DNA from: Mycobacteriales bacterium
GTDB taxonomy: Bacteria > Actinomycetota > Actinomycetes > Mycobacteriales > SCTD01
DNA: 64,000 bases
Assembly (NCBI GenBank): GCA_030447385.1
Contig: JAUJOY010000001.1
Coordinates: forward strand, 126,770 to 190,769
Direction: 5' to 3'
The translations under genes were made by a program, and so were the position numbers. The notes below the pieces were generated by a model that worked only from the letters and a program-made list of their open reading frames with translations, did not search any database and was not told the DNA's origin. Shown in pieces: positions 52,623-62,337 of this stretch. Position 1 is the stretch's first letter. Every line of letters starts with the position of its first letter.

Positions 52623-52826
52623 CTACTGCGGGCGGACGTTCTCCGCCTGCGGGCCCTTGGGGCCCTGAGTGATGTCGAACTCGACGCGCTGGTTCTCGTC
52701 GAGGGTCTTGTAGCCGTCGGTGGCGATCGCGGAGAAGTGCACGAAGACGTCGGCGCCGCCGCCGTCCTGAGCGATGAAGCCGAAGCCCTTCTCGGCGTTG
52801 AACCACTTCACAGAACCCTGAGCCAT
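52623..52826 (-). CDS. cspA: Cold shock protein (CspA family)
   Basis: 67 residues, standard size. RNP1 (KGFGFIAQ) and RNP2 (VFVHFSAI) motifs intact. Binds single-stranded nucleic acid and melts RNA structure. GAAGGAGAC ribosome site 6 nt before the ATG. The transcript is likely to carry a long leader with the hairpin at 52903-52932. Confidence 0.95.
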   Translation of the reverse strand: MAQGSVKWFNAEKGFGFIAQDGGGADVFVHFSAIATDGYKTLDENQRVEFDITQGPKGPQAENVRPQ

Positions 52827-52902
52827 GTTGCTGTCTCCTTCAAGACTTTCGGGGCGCGCACTGTGCGCGAACCCGGGAGTCGAAGCTCTCGACAGACGCA
52901 AG

Positions 52903-52932
52903 AACGCCCGCGACCACACGTCCGCGGGCGTT
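52903..52932 (-). promoter_or_regulatory. Leader hairpin upstream of cold shock gene
   Basis: Perfect 10-bp stem (AACGCCCGCG at 52903-52912, CGCGGGCGTT at 52923-52932) with a 10-nt loop, 77 bp upstream of the cspA start. Position within the probable 5' UTR suggests an RNA element controlling expression, or less likely a terminator for a transcript not seen here. Confidence 0.5.
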
Positions 52933-53096
52933 GATGAACACGAGCGAAGAGGTGCAACTACAACCGCGGGCAAAGGTACACGGTCCGGCGGCATCCGCAC
53001 AGGCCGGATCTGCGTAGTCCTGCTCATGCCCCCCGCGCCACGTTGTTGGATGTTGGCGGGGCGCGGGCAGGTCGCCCCACCCCGACGGGAGTCCTC

Positions 53097-54503
53097 GTGA
53101 CAGCCAGCCTGATCTCGCCCGCCGACCCGGTACGCCGTCGCGCGGTGTCGGGCTTCACGCTCTACGACGTCGCGAACTCCGCGTTCGTCACCACGGTGGT
53201 CACCGCGGTGGGCGGGCCCTTCCTCACCTCGCTGGCGAAGGAGGCGGCCGGTGCCGACGGGCGCGTCTCCCTCCTGCTGCTGGCGCCCCGAGCAGAGTCC
53301 CTGTTCGCCTACGCCGTCAGCCTCTCCGTTCTCCTGCAGGTGCTGGCCCTTCCGGTGCTGGGCGCCCTGGCCGACCGAGCTACCGCGAAGCGGCGGCTGC
53401 TGCTGGTGGCGACCGGTGTCGGCTCGGCCGCGACCGTGGCTCTTGCGCTCGTCCCGGCGGGCGCTGTCGTGGTGGGCCTGCTGGCCTTTGTCGTCGCGAA
53501 CCTGGCCTACGGCGCCGCCATCCTGGCCTACAACGCCTACCTGGCCGACGTGGCCGAGCTGCCCGACCGCGACCGGGTGTCGGCCCGCGGCTTCGCCTGC
53601 GGCTATGCCGGCGGGGCCTTCGTCCTCGCCGTGTCGCTCGGCCTGGTCACGGCGGCGGAACCGCTCGGCATCAGCCGCGGCACGGCTGTGCGGCTCGCGA
53701 TCGGGCTCTCGGCCGTGTGGTGGGCGGCGCTCGGCGTGATAGCGGTACGCCGGCTCGACGCGGTCCGCGAGCTTCCCGGCTACGACGGGCGCGCCACCAC
53801 CGAACCCCTGCGGGCACAGGTCGCGAGCTCGCTGCGCCAGCTGAAGGCGTCGTTCGCCGCGCTGCGGGCGCTGCCGGGCACCGCGCGCTACCTGCTGGCG
53901 TTCCTGCTGTTCAACGACGCGATCCAGGCCGTCGTCGCCCTGTCGGCGGTGGTCCTGGAGAACGAGCTGTTCGTCGCGAAGGGCCTGCCGAAGGAGGACG
54001 CCACCCCGTTCCTGCTGCAGCTGATCCTGCTCATCCAGGTGGTCGCCGTCTTCGGCGCAGCCGGCTCCGCGAAGCTCGCCGCGCGCATCGGCGCGAAGAA
54101 CACGCTGCTGCTGACCCTCGCGGTCTGGGTGGGGATCGTGCTGTACGCGGTCGTCGCCCTCGACGGCACCGGCGCGGCCTACGTGCTCGGCGTCTTCATC
54201 GCCCTGGTGCTGGGCGGGTCGCAGGCGCTTGCCCGCTCGCTGTTCTCGTCCATGACCCCGGCCGGCAGGCAGGCGAGCTTCTTCGGCTTCTACGAGCTGG
54301 CCGAGCGGGGCACGGCCTGGATCGGGACCCTGGTCTTCGCCGTGGTCCTCGATGTCACCGGCTCCTACCGCAGCGCCCTGTCCTCCCTGCTGGTGCTGTT
54401 CGTCGCCGGGGGGCTCCTGCTGGCCCGGACCGACACCGACGCCGCCATCGCCGCCGCCCGGCAGGCCGACGAAGCCGCGGCCGTGCCGGCCCCCCGCGCA
54501 TGA
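53097..54503 (+). CDS. MFS transporter, UMF1 family
   Basis: 468 residues, about 12 TM segments. The [21 protein letters not shown] start, the [10 protein letters not shown] loop, the central [32 protein letters not shown] linker and [23 protein letters not shown] match the UMF1/Atg22-like family (VBL-type efflux). Substrate unknown; eukaryotic Atg22 exports amino acids from vacuoles. GTG start at 53097. Overlaps the acyltransferase gene by ATGA. Confidence 0.88.
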   Translation: MTASLISPADPVRRRAVSGFTLYDVANSAFVTTVVTAVGGPFLTSLAKEAAGADGRVSLLLLAPRAESLFAYAVSLSVLLQVLALPVLGALADRATAKRRLLLVATGVGSAATVALALVPAGAVVVGLLAFVVANLAYGAAILAYNAYLADVAELPDRDRVSARGFACGYAGGAFVLAVSLGLVTAAEPLGISRGTAVRLAIGLSAVWWAALGVIAVRRLDAVRELPGYDGRATTEPLRAQVASSLRQLKASFAALRALPGTARYLLAFLLFNDAIQAVVALSAVVLENELFVAKGLPKEDATPFLLQLILLIQVVAVFGAAGSAKLAARIGAKNTLLLTLAVWVGIVLYAVVALDGTGAAYVLGVFIALVLGGSQALARSLFSSMTPAGRQASFFGFYELAERGTAWIGTLVFAVVLDVTGSYRSALSSLLVLFVAGGLLLARTDTDAAIAAARQADEAAAVPAPRA

Positions 54504-55306
54504 CGCTTCCCGAGCCGCCGGGGTGGACGGCGGGGCGGCCGTCCGAGCGCGGCTACCGGGTGCTGCTGCGTACGGTCCGCTTCCTGCTGCACGTCTGCAC
54601 GCGGCGGACGCAGGTCGGCGACCTCCCGGCCTCCGGGTCCGTGATCGTGGCCGGCAACCACCTCTCCGTCGCCGACGCGTTCGTGCTGGGTGCGGCGGTG
54701 GCCCGGCGCGGCCGGCGGATCCGCATGCTCGACACGGCCGGGCTGTTCCGGGCGCCGGTCCTCGGCCCGCTCCTGCGCGCCGTCGGCTACATCCCCGTGG
54801 ACCGCCGGGGGAGCGACCCCAAGTCGGCTCTCGGGCCGGCCCGCGCGGCGCTCGAGGCGGGCCAGTGCGTCGGCCTCTACCCGGAGGGCGCCATCACGAG
54901 GCATCCCGACGGCTGGCCCGCTCGCGGCAAGACAGGTGTCGTCCGGCTGGCCCTCGACACGGGCGCACCGGTCGTGCCGCTCGCCCAGTGGGGGACGCAG
55001 CAGTTCGTCGGTGCGGAGGGGACGCGGTGGAAGGCGCTGCTGTCTCCGCTGACGCGCCCACGGGTGGACGTCCGGCTGGGTGCTCCGCTGGACCTGCGCG
55101 CGCTGCTCGGCGTCTCCTGCGCCGCGGAGGCGAGCGCCATCCAGCTCCGGGCGGGCGCCGACGCGGTCATGGACGCGCTCGTCGCGGAGCTGGTGCTCCT
55201 GCGGGGGGAGCCCGCCCCGCCGCACGCGGGCCGGGCGGAGAACCCGCCGAAGCCGCGGCGGCGGCCGGACGAGGTCGCGGCGAGAGCGGCAGGGCCCGCC
55301 GGCTGA
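54500..55306 (+). CDS. 1-acyl-sn-glycerol-3-phosphate acyltransferase-like (PlsC domain)
   Basis: 268 residues. PlsC blocks: HX4D in [11 protein letters not shown], block [24 protein letters not shown], block [17 protein letters not shown] and block [12 protein letters not shown]. Transfers an acyl chain to lysophosphatidic acid or a related acceptor. C-terminal 30 residues are Pro/Arg-rich. Coupled to the MFS gene. Confidence 0.9.
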   Translation: MTLPEPPGWTAGRPSERGYRVLLRTVRFLLHVCTRRTQVGDLPASGSVIVAGNHLSVADAFVLGAAVARRGRRIRMLDTAGLFRAPVLGPLLRAVGYIPVDRRGSDPKSALGPARAALEAGQCVGLYPEGAITRHPDGWPARGKTGVVRLALDTGAPVVPLAQWGTQQFVGAEGTRWKALLSPLTRPRVDVRLGAPLDLRALLGVSCAAEASAIQLRAGADAVMDALVAELVLLRGEPAPPHAGRAENPPKPRRRPDEVAARAAGPAG

Positions 55307-55354
55307 TCGGGCCGGCCGCCACAGGTCCGGCAGGGAAGGCGGCAAGATGGCGCG

Positions 55355-58240
55355 GTGCCGTCCTCAGCCTGGGAGAGCTGCGCCTTCCCGGGGCGGTTCC
55401 GCCGCTACCAGCGGGGTGCCCTCGAGGCGGTCGACGGGGTTCGGGCGGCAGGGGAGTGCCAGGCGTACGTCGTGATGCCGCCCGGCTCCGGCAAGACGGT
55501 CGTGGGGCTGGAGGCGGCGCGGCGGATCGGGCGGCGCACCCTCGTGCTGACCCCCAACACGGCCGTGCAGGGGCAGTGGCTGAGGCAGTGGGAGTCCTTC
55601 GGCGGCTCGGCGCGGCACCCGCAGCCCGGCAGCGCGTCGCGCACCCTCGATGCTGCGGTGACGGTGCTCACCTACCAGTCGCTGACCGTGTGGGACCGCA
55701 CCGCGGACGACGAGGACGACGTCGAGGACGACCGCTCGGGCGGGCTCGCCGAGCGCCGGCGCGCAGCCGTACGCGGTGCGGACGGCAGCGAGCTGCTGGA
55801 CCTGCTGCACCCCAACGGCCGCCGGCTGGTGGAGCGGGCCGCCGGGCTCGCGCCCTGGACGCTGGTGCTCGACGAGTGCCACCACCTGCTCGAGACATGG
55901 GGGGCACTCGTGCGCGCCCTCGTCCGCGCTCTGGGGAAGGACACCTGGGTGCTGGGGCTGACCGCCACCCCACCGCATGAGCTGACGACGCGTCAGAAGG
56001 CCTTGCACGACGAGCTCTTCGGCGACCGGGACTACTGCGTCCCGACGCCCGCGGTGGTGAAGGAGGGCGAGCTCGCGCCCTACCAGGAGCTCGCCTACCT
56101 GACGACGCCCACGTCGGACGAGGACACCTGGATCGTCGCCGAGCGGACCCGCTTCAGCGACCTGCAGATGGAGCTGGTCACCCTGCGGGCCGGGACCCTG
56201 CCCTTCCTCGACTGGCTGCGCAGGCGCCTCGTCGGACGCAGCGCGCAGGACGACGGGCCGCAGCTGGCGTGGGCCGACCTCGAGCGTGAGGATCCCGCCC
56301 TGGCGCGCGCCGCGCTGCGGCTGGTGCACGCCGGCCTGCTCGAGCGGCCGGCCGGTGCGCGCCTTCGTGAGGAGCACCGGGCCGCCCCCGACGGGCGGGA
56401 CTGGGCGGCCCTGCTGGCGGCGTACGCGCTCGAGCACCTGACCCGCAGCACCGACGAGGAGGACCTGCGGCTGCTGGCGGCGACCCGTCGGGTGCTGCCC
56501 GGCCTGGGCTGGATGCTCACCGTGCGCGGGCTGCGGGCGACCACCTCGCCCGTGGACCGGGTGTGCGCCCTGTCCGCCAGCAAGGCGGCCGCCGCGACGC
56601 ACATCCTCGACACCGAGTCGGCCGCGCTGGGCAAGGACCTTCGTGCCGTGGTCCTCTGCGACTTCGAGCAGCGCACGGCGTCGCAGTCCACCCGGCTGCG
56701 CGATGCCAGTGGGGCAGGGCCGAGCGGCTCGGCGCGACTGGCCTTCCTGGTCCTCGCCCGGAGCGACCTCGCGCCGGCGCTGCACCCCGTGCTGTGCACC
56801 GGTCGCACGCTCGGGATGCGCCGGGAGGACCTGCCGGCGTTCCGCGCCTTCGTGCCGCCCACCCTCGCGGACCGGATCCTGGCCGAGCCGCTCGAGGGGG
56901 TGCGGTCCCTGGTCACGCTGCGGGCCGGGCCTGGCTGGAGTGCCCGCAGCTGGACGCCGCTGGTCACCGCCTGGCTCGTCAGCGGAGGCTGCCAGGTGGT
57001 CGTCGGCACCCGCGGGCTGCTCGGCGAGGGCTGGGACTGCCCCCCGCTCAACGTCGTGATCGACCTGTCCAGCGCGTCCACGGCGACCTCCGTGACGCAG
57101 CTGCGGGGCCGCTCGCTGCGGCTGGACCCCGTTCGCCCGGACAAGGTGGCCGACAACTGGACCGTCGCCTGCGTGGCCGACGACCACCCACGTGGGGCGG
57201 CGGACTACCTGCGCGCGGTACGCAAGCACGACCGCCACCTCGCGCCAGGCGCCGACGGGCTCGTCGAGTCCGGCATCGGGCACTGCGACCCGGTCCTGGA
57301 GCCCTACGTCGCGCCCGCCGCGGAGGGCCGGGCCGGCGTCAACGCACGCGCCCTGGCCCGCGCGGGGGAGCGGGAGCAGGTCCGGCTCGCGTGGGCCGTC
57401 GGGACGCCCTCCGCCGGGTTCGAGCTGCGCGCGCTGCAGGTCCGCGCGGAACGCCCGCTGGGGCTGCCGGGCGGGATCGTGCCCCCGTCGCTGCTGCGCC
57501 CCGCCACCACCCTCGGCACGGACGGCGGTGCGGCCCTGCCGGCACGTCGACGCCCCGCCCGCCCGTGGCCCCTGCCGGTGGCCTCGGCGGCCGCGGCGGG
57601 CACGGCCGGTGCCACCACGGTCTCCCCGGAGGTCGGCATCGCCGCCGGGGTCGCCGCGGCAGCCCTCGTCGCGGGCGGTGCGGCCGGGCGCCGCTACGTG
57701 CGGCAGCTGCGGGCGCTGGAGCGCGCACCCGAGGACGGGCAGAGCGCGAGCCTGCGGCAGCTCGCCGAGGCCGTCGCCGATGCCCTGCACACGGCGCGCG
57801 GCACGGTCGTCGGAGCCGAGGCGGTACGCGTGCTCGGCGTCAGGAACGGCTGGCTGTCGTGCGAGCTGGAGGCGCCGGCCGAGCAGTCCGAGCTGTTCGC
57901 CAGCTGCCTGGACGAGCTCCTCGCGCCGCTGGCGCAGCCGCGCTGGCTCATCTCGCGACTCGTGCTCCCGGTGCCCGCGGCGGCCGCCGACCGACGGCGC
58001 CTCGCGCGGGCGCGCGCACTGAGGCGGCCGGTGGAGGCTGCGGTGGCCTGGCACGCCGTGCCGACCTGGCTGGGCCGCAACCGGGCGCGACTGCTCGCCT
58101 TCGACGGCGCGTGGCAGGCCCGTGTGGGTGCCGGTCGCCTGGTCGCCGCTTCGGACGCCGAGGGCGCGGCGCTCCTGGAGCTGCTGCGCGGCGAGGACCC
58201 GTTCGCCCTGACCAGCCGCCTGCGCACGCTCTGGCGCTGA
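55355..58240 (+). CDS. SF2 DEAD/DEAH-type helicase with C-terminal hydrophobic segment
   Basis: 961 residues. Motif I MPPGSGKT (41-48), motif II DECH (173-176), motif III TATPP (about 203), motif VI QLRGRSLR (about 580), with a Zn-less C-terminal helicase half. An acidic loop (DDEDDVEDDRS) and a large insert separate motifs I and II. From about residue 742 to 778 (57580-57690) an Ala/Gly-rich hydrophobic stretch (ASAAAAGTAGA, GIAAGVAAAALVAGGAAG) looks like two short membrane helices; the last 180 residues form a soluble domain. Not a standard named helicase family to my knowledge. GTG start. Confidence 0.85.
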   Translation: MPSSAWESCAFPGRFRRYQRGALEAVDGVRAAGECQAYVVMPPGSGKTVVGLEAARRIGRRTLVLTPNTAVQGQWLRQWESFGGSARHPQPGSASRTLDAAVTVLTYQSLTVWDRTADDEDDVEDDRSGGLAERRRAAVRGADGSELLDLLHPNGRRLVERAAGLAPWTLVLDECHHLLETWGALVRALVRALGKDTWVLGLTATPPHELTTRQKALHDELFGDRDYCVPTPAVVKEGELAPYQELAYLTTPTSDEDTWIVAERTRFSDLQMELVTLRAGTLPFLDWLRRRLVGRSAQDDGPQLAWADLEREDPALARAALRLVHAGLLERPAGARLREEHRAAPDGRDWAALLAAYALEHLTRSTDEEDLRLLAATRRVLPGLGWMLTVRGLRATTSPVDRVCALSASKAAAATHILDTESAALGKDLRAVVLCDFEQRTASQSTRLRDASGAGPSGSARLAFLVLARSDLAPALHPVLCTGRTLGMRREDLPAFRAFVPPTLADRILAEPLEGVRSLVTLRAGPGWSARSWTPLVTAWLVSGGCQVVVGTRGLLGEGWDCPPLNVVIDLSSASTATSVTQLRGRSLRLDPVRPDKVADNWTVACVADDHPRGAADYLRAVRKHDRHLAPGADGLVESGIGHCDPVLEPYVAPAAEGRAGVNARALARAGEREQVRLAWAVGTPSAGFELRALQVRAERPLGLPGGIVPPSLLRPATTLGTDGGAALPARRRPARPWPLPVASAAAAGTAGATTVSPEVGIAAGVAAAALVAGGAAGRRYVRQLRALERAPEDGQSASLRQLAEAVADALHTARGTVVGAEAVRVLGVRNGWLSCELEAPAEQSELFASCLDELLAPLAQPRWLISRLVLPVPAAAADRRRLARARALRRPVEAAVAWHAVPTWLGRNRARLLAFDGAWQARVGAGRLVAASDAEGAALLELLRGEDPFALTSRLRTLWR

Positions 58241-58294
58241 GCGCAGAACCGCCCGCCCGCTGCCCGGCCGTCAGGAGCATCTAGCGTTGCGCTC

Positions 58295-59200
58295 GTGACA
58301 GTGACGCGGCGGGGAACGCTGTACGGCGCCGGGGCGTACCTGCTCTGGGGGCTGTTCCCGCTCTACTGGCCGCTGCTCGAGCCGTCCGGGTCGCTGGAGG
58401 TGCTCGCCCACCGGATCCTGTGGTCGCTCGCCGTCGTCGTCGCGCTGCTGGCGGTGACCCGGCGGCTGCCGCAGCTGCGCGCGGCGGTCCGCGACCGGCG
58501 GCGGCTCGCCCAGATCTCCCTCGCCGCCGTGGTGATCGCCGTGAACTGGGGGACCTACATCTACGGCGTGACCAGCGGCCAGGTCGTCGAGACCTCCCTC
58601 GGCTACTTCGTCAACCCCATCGTCACCGTGCTCCTCGGGGTGATCGTGCTCAGGGAGCGCCTGCGCCCGGCGCAGTGGGTCGCCCTCGGGGCGGCCTTCG
58701 TGGCGGTGGTCGTGCTGACCGTCGAGAACGGCCGGCCGCCCTGGATCGCGCTGACCCTCGCCTTCAGCTTCGGGACCTACGCGCTGCTCAAGAAGACCGC
58801 GGGCGTGGGGGCCGTCGAGGGGCTCGCGATCGAGACGGCGGTGCTGCTGCCGGTCGCCGCGACGTACCTGCTCGTGCTCGGGGCGGGCGGGCAGTCGACG
58901 TTCGGGAGCGAGGGAGTGGGCCATGCGCTGCTGCTCGCACTCTCCGGCGTCGTCACCGCCGTCCCGCTGCTGCTGTTCGGGGCGGCGGCCTCCCGGGTGC
59001 CGCTGACCACGCTCGGGCTGCTGCAGTACCTCGCGCCGACGATGCAGTTCCTGCTGGGGGTGACGCTGTTCGACGAGCCGCTGCCGGTGGTCCGGCTGCT
59101 CGGCTTCATGCTGGTGTGGCTGGGGCTCGCGCTGTTCACGCTGGACCTCGTCCGCCACCACCGGCGCCAGCTGCGCCTGGCGGTGGCGGCGCCCGCGTGA
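58295..59200 (+). CDS. rarD: EamA family transporter RarD
   Basis: 301 residues, ten TM segments. RarD hallmarks: GAGAYLLWGLFPLYWPLLEPSGSLEVLAHRILWSL at the N-terminus and NWGTYIYGVTSGQVVETSLGYFVNPIVTVLLGVIVLRERL. Drug/metabolite exporter of chloramphenicol-sensitivity type; natural substrate unknown. GTG start. Confidence 0.93.
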   Translation: MTVTRRGTLYGAGAYLLWGLFPLYWPLLEPSGSLEVLAHRILWSLAVVVALLAVTRRLPQLRAAVRDRRRLAQISLAAVVIAVNWGTYIYGVTSGQVVETSLGYFVNPIVTVLLGVIVLRERLRPAQWVALGAAFVAVVVLTVENGRPPWIALTLAFSFGTYALLKKTAGVGAVEGLAIETAVLLPVAATYLLVLGAGGQSTFGSEGVGHALLLALSGVVTAVPLLLFGAAASRVPLTTLGLLQYLAPTMQFLLGVTLFDEPLPVVRLLGFMLVWLGLALFTLDLVRHHRRQLRLAVAAPA

Positions 59201-59240
59201 GGCCCGCCTGTCTGCAGACCCGCCTGCCTACTGTGACCGG

Positions 59241-60305
59241 GTGCTCGACCGCCTGGACGTCCCGCTCGCACCGCTGACGACGCTGCGCCTCGGCGGGCTG
59301 GCCCGCCGCCTGGTGACGGTGTTCGACGAGCGCTCCCTGCTCGAGGTCGTCCGGACCGCGGATGCCGCCGGCGAGCCGCTGCTCGTACTCGGTGGCGGGA
59401 GCAACGTCGTGCTGCCCGACGAGGGGGTCGGCGGGACGGTCGTCCGCATCGCCGTGCACGGCCTGGCCGTCTCGCGGCACGACGGGCAGGTCCTCGTCAC
59501 CGCGGCGGCAGGCGAGGACTGGGAGCCCCTGGTGGCCCTCTGCGTCGCGGACCGGCTGGTCGGCATCGAGGCGCTGTCCGGCATCCCGGGACTGGTCGGT
59601 GCGAGCCCGGTGCAGAACATCGGGGCGTACGGCCAGGAGGTCGCCCAGACGATCACGCAGGTACGGGCCTACGACCGCCTCGAGCGGCAGGTCGTGACGC
59701 TCCCCGCGGCGGCGTGCGGCTTCCGTTACCGCAGCAGCGTGTTCAAGACCCAGCCCGCCCGCTGGATCGTGCTCTCGGTGACCTTCGCGCTGCGGCTCGG
59801 CGAGCTGTCGGAGACAGTGGCCTACGCCGAGCTCGCGCGCACCCTGGGCATCGGGGTCGGGGAGCGGGCGCCGCTCGAGCAGGTGCGCCGGGCGGTCCTC
59901 GGCCTGCGTCGCGCCAAATCGATGGTGCTGGATGCGGCGGACCCGGACAGCCGCAGCGCCGGGTCGTTCTTCACCAACCCGCTGCTGTCCCCGACCGAGG
60001 CCGACGCCCTGCAGGAGCGCATCCGGCAGGAGCTCGGAGCCGACACGTCGCCGCCGCAGTGGCCCGGCGGCGACGGGCGGGTGAAGGTGTCGGCGGCCTG
60101 GCTCATCGAGCAGGCCGGGTTCTCGAAAGGGGCCTTCGACGGTCCGGTGGGCATCTCCGCCAAGCACACCCTGGCGCTGGTCCACCGCGGCGGTGGCCGG
60201 ACAGCCGACCTGCTCGCCGTCGCCCGCGAGATCCGCGACGGCGTACGCGCGCGCTTCGGGGTGGAGCTCGTCCCCGAGCCGGTGCTGGTCGGGACGACGC
60301 TGTAG
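59241..60305 (+). CDS. murB: UDP-N-acetylmuramate dehydrogenase
   Basis: 354 residues, type I MurB. FAD-binding GGGSNVVLPDEG, GIPGLVGASPVQNIGAYGQEV, catalytic SAGSFFTNPLLSP (Ser general acid) and the terminal KVSAAWLIEQAGF plus ALVHRGGGRTADLL. Reduces UDP-GlcNAc-enolpyruvate in peptidoglycan synthesis. GTG start. Convergent with the DUF3039 gene. Confidence 0.95.
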   Translation: MLDRLDVPLAPLTTLRLGGLARRLVTVFDERSLLEVVRTADAAGEPLLVLGGGSNVVLPDEGVGGTVVRIAVHGLAVSRHDGQVLVTAAAGEDWEPLVALCVADRLVGIEALSGIPGLVGASPVQNIGAYGQEVAQTITQVRAYDRLERQVVTLPAAACGFRYRSSVFKTQPARWIVLSVTFALRLGELSETVAYAELARTLGIGVGERAPLEQVRRAVLGLRRAKSMVLDAADPDSRSAGSFFTNPLLSPTEADALQERIRQELGADTSPPQWPGGDGRVKVSAAWLIEQAGFSKGAFDGPVGISAKHTLALVHRGGGRTADLLAVAREIRDGVRARFGVELVPEPVLVGTTL

Positions 60306-60319
60306 CAGCGGCGGTGCCG

Positions 60320-60547
60320 CTACTGCATTGCCTCCAGCATGCCCATCATCTCCTTGCAGGCCGGGCACACCGGGTACTTGTCCGGGTCACGCCCCGGCAG
60401 CCACGTCTTGCCGCACAGCGCCACCACGGGCACCCCGTCGACGGCGCTGCGCAGGATGTCCTCCTTGCGCACGTAGTGGCTGAACCGCTCGTCGTCCCCG
60501 TCGTCGAGGCGGGGCTCGCCGACGGGACGGGTGTCGACCTCTGTCAT
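60320..60547 (-). CDS. DUF3039 zinc-ribbon-like protein
   Basis: 75 residues. Actinobacterial DUF3039 pattern: ERFSHYVRKEDILRSAVDGVPVVALCGKTWLPGRDPDKYPVCPACKEMM in part, with Cys of ALCGK and CPAC forming a likely zinc site. Function unknown; usually constitutive and next to cell-wall or DNA metabolism genes. Divergent from recQ. Confidence 0.9.
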   Translation of the reverse strand: MTEVDTRPVGEPRLDDGDDERFSHYVRKEDILRSAVDGVPVVALCGKTWLPGRDPDKYPVCPACKEMMGMLEAMQ

Positions 60548-60783
60548 GTCGACAGGGTAGAGCGCGGGCGGCGACCTGCGCACCGCAGCAGCGGTGGATC
60601 AGAGCCGGTAGGGGTACGTCTCCCTCATCCCCGCGCTTCGACCTGCTGGAGCTCGCCCTGAACAGCCCTGTCCGCACCGATCCGGCTCTGCAGCCGGACC
60701 GTCCGGCGCTGCGCGCCGAGCTCCGCCGCACCGCCCGGGAGGCGTTCGGCTGGACGGAGCTGCGGCCCGGCCAGCTGCCGGCC

Positions 60784-62337
60784 ATGGAGTCCGTCCTCAG
60801 CGGACGCGACACCCTGGCCGTGATGCCGACCGGCTCGGGCAAGAGCGCGATCTACCAGGTGCCCGCTCTGCTGATGGACGGCCCGACGGTCGTGGTGAGC
60901 CCGCTGATCTCGCTTCAGCGCGACCAGGTCGAGGGGCTGCTCGGCCGACGGGGCGGCGCCGGCGGCGCGGTGCAGGCCAACAGCAGTCAGAGCGAGAAGG
61001 CGAGGGGCGCAGCGTTCGCGGCTCTTCGCGCCGGAGCGGTCGAGTTCTTCTTCCTGGCCCCGGAGCAGCTCGCCAAGCCCGAGGTCCTCGACGCGCTCGC
61101 GCTGGCCCGGCCGTCGCTGTTCGTGGTGGACGAGGCGCACTGCATCGCCTCCTGGGGGCACGACTTCCGGCCGGAGTACCTGCGGCTGCACAGCTCCATC
61201 GAGCGGCTCGGCCACCCCACGGTGCTCGCCCTGACCGCGACGGCCTCCCCGCCGGTGCGTGAGGAGATCCTTCGGCGCCTGCGCCTGCGCCTGCCGCACG
61301 AGGTGGTGTGCGGCTTCGACCGCCCCAACCTCACCTTCGAGGTGCAGGCGGTGCGCGAGGACGAGCAGCGCCGTGAGGCGGTCGTGATGCGGGCCATGTC
61401 GGAGGCCAAGCCGGGCCTGGTCTACACCGCGACCCGCAAGAGCGCCGAGAGGTACGCCTTCGACCTCGCTGCGCTCGGGATCGACGCCGCCGCGTACCAC
61501 GCCGGGATGCGGGCCGCCGAGCGCGAGGACGTCCACGAGCGCTTCATGCACGGCAGGCTGGACGTCGTCGTGGCCACCACGGCGTTCGGCATGGGGATCG
61601 ACAAGTCCGACGTCCGCTTCGTCCTGCACGCAGAGGTGGCCGACTCCCTCGACAGCTACTACCAGGAGGTCGGCCGTGCCGGACGCGACGGCGGGCCCGC
61701 GCTGGCCGCGCTGTACTACCGGCCCGAGGACCTGGGGCTGCGCAGCTTCTTCGCCTCCGGCCGGACCGATGTGGACGCCCTGCGCAAGGTGGTCACCCTC
61801 GTCGGCCACGCCGGCGGCCCGGTGGGGCCGCTCGCGCTGGCGCAGGAGATGGACCTTTCGGTCCCGCGGGTCTGCGGGCTGGTCAACCTGCTGGAGCAGG
61901 CCGGCGCGCTGCACGTGAGCCCGGACGGCTCGATCACCCGCATCTGCCGCGAGATCTCGCCGCCGCAGGCGGCGGCGGCCGCGGCCGAGGTCGCGGAGTG
62001 CCACCGGCGTGTGGACCAGTCGCGGGTGGACATGATGCGGGCCTATGCCGAGACCAGCGACTGCAGGCGGCAGTTCCTGCTGGCCTACTTCGGCGAGACG
62101 CTCGGCGAGCCCTGCGGTCGGTGCGACACGTGCGCAGCGGGTACGGCGGAGCAGCAGCTCGATGCGGACAGCTCGCCGTACGCCCTGCAGTCGAGGGTCA
62201 GCCACGCGGTGTGGGGTGTGGGGGTCGTGATGCGCTACGAAGGAGATCGGATCGTCGTGCTGTTCGAAGAGGTGGGCTACCGCACGCTGTCCCTCGAGGC
62301 GGTTCGGGCCCGCGGGCTGCTGCAGGTGGCCTCATGA
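60784..62337 (+). CDS. recQ: RecQ family ATP-dependent DNA helicase (start uncertain)
   Basis: 517 residues from the first canonical start. Motif I MPTGSGKS, DEAH box VVDEAHCIASWGHDF, TATASPP, and the C-terminal ATTAFGMGIDKSDVRF, YYQEVGRAGRDG. A RecQ-Ct zinc region follows (CRRQFLLAYFGE, CGRCDTCAAG). The in-frame sequence continues upstream to about 60612 and encodes motif 0 (FGWTELRPGQ at 60745-60774), so the real protein must begin upstream of 60784. No ATG, GTG or TTG is present there; CTG or an indel must be considered. Overlaps the flavoprotein gene by ATGA. Confidence 0.88.
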   Translation: MESVLSGRDTLAVMPTGSGKSAIYQVPALLMDGPTVVVSPLISLQRDQVEGLLGRRGGAGGAVQANSSQSEKARGAAFAALRAGAVEFFFLAPEQLAKPEVLDALALARPSLFVVDEAHCIASWGHDFRPEYLRLHSSIERLGHPTVLALTATASPPVREEILRRLRLRLPHEVVCGFDRPNLTFEVQAVREDEQRREAVVMRAMSEAKPGLVYTATRKSAERYAFDLAALGIDAAAYHAGMRAAEREDVHERFMHGRLDVVVATTAFGMGIDKSDVRFVLHAEVADSLDSYYQEVGRAGRDGGPALAALYYRPEDLGLRSFFASGRTDVDALRKVVTLVGHAGGPVGPLALAQEMDLSVPRVCGLVNLLEQAGALHVSPDGSITRICREISPPQAAAAAAEVAECHRRVDQSRVDMMRAYAETSDCRRQFLLAYFGETLGEPCGRCDTCAAGTAEQQLDADSSPYALQSRVSHAVWGVGVVMRYEGDRIVVLFEEVGYRTLSLEAVRARGLLQVAS

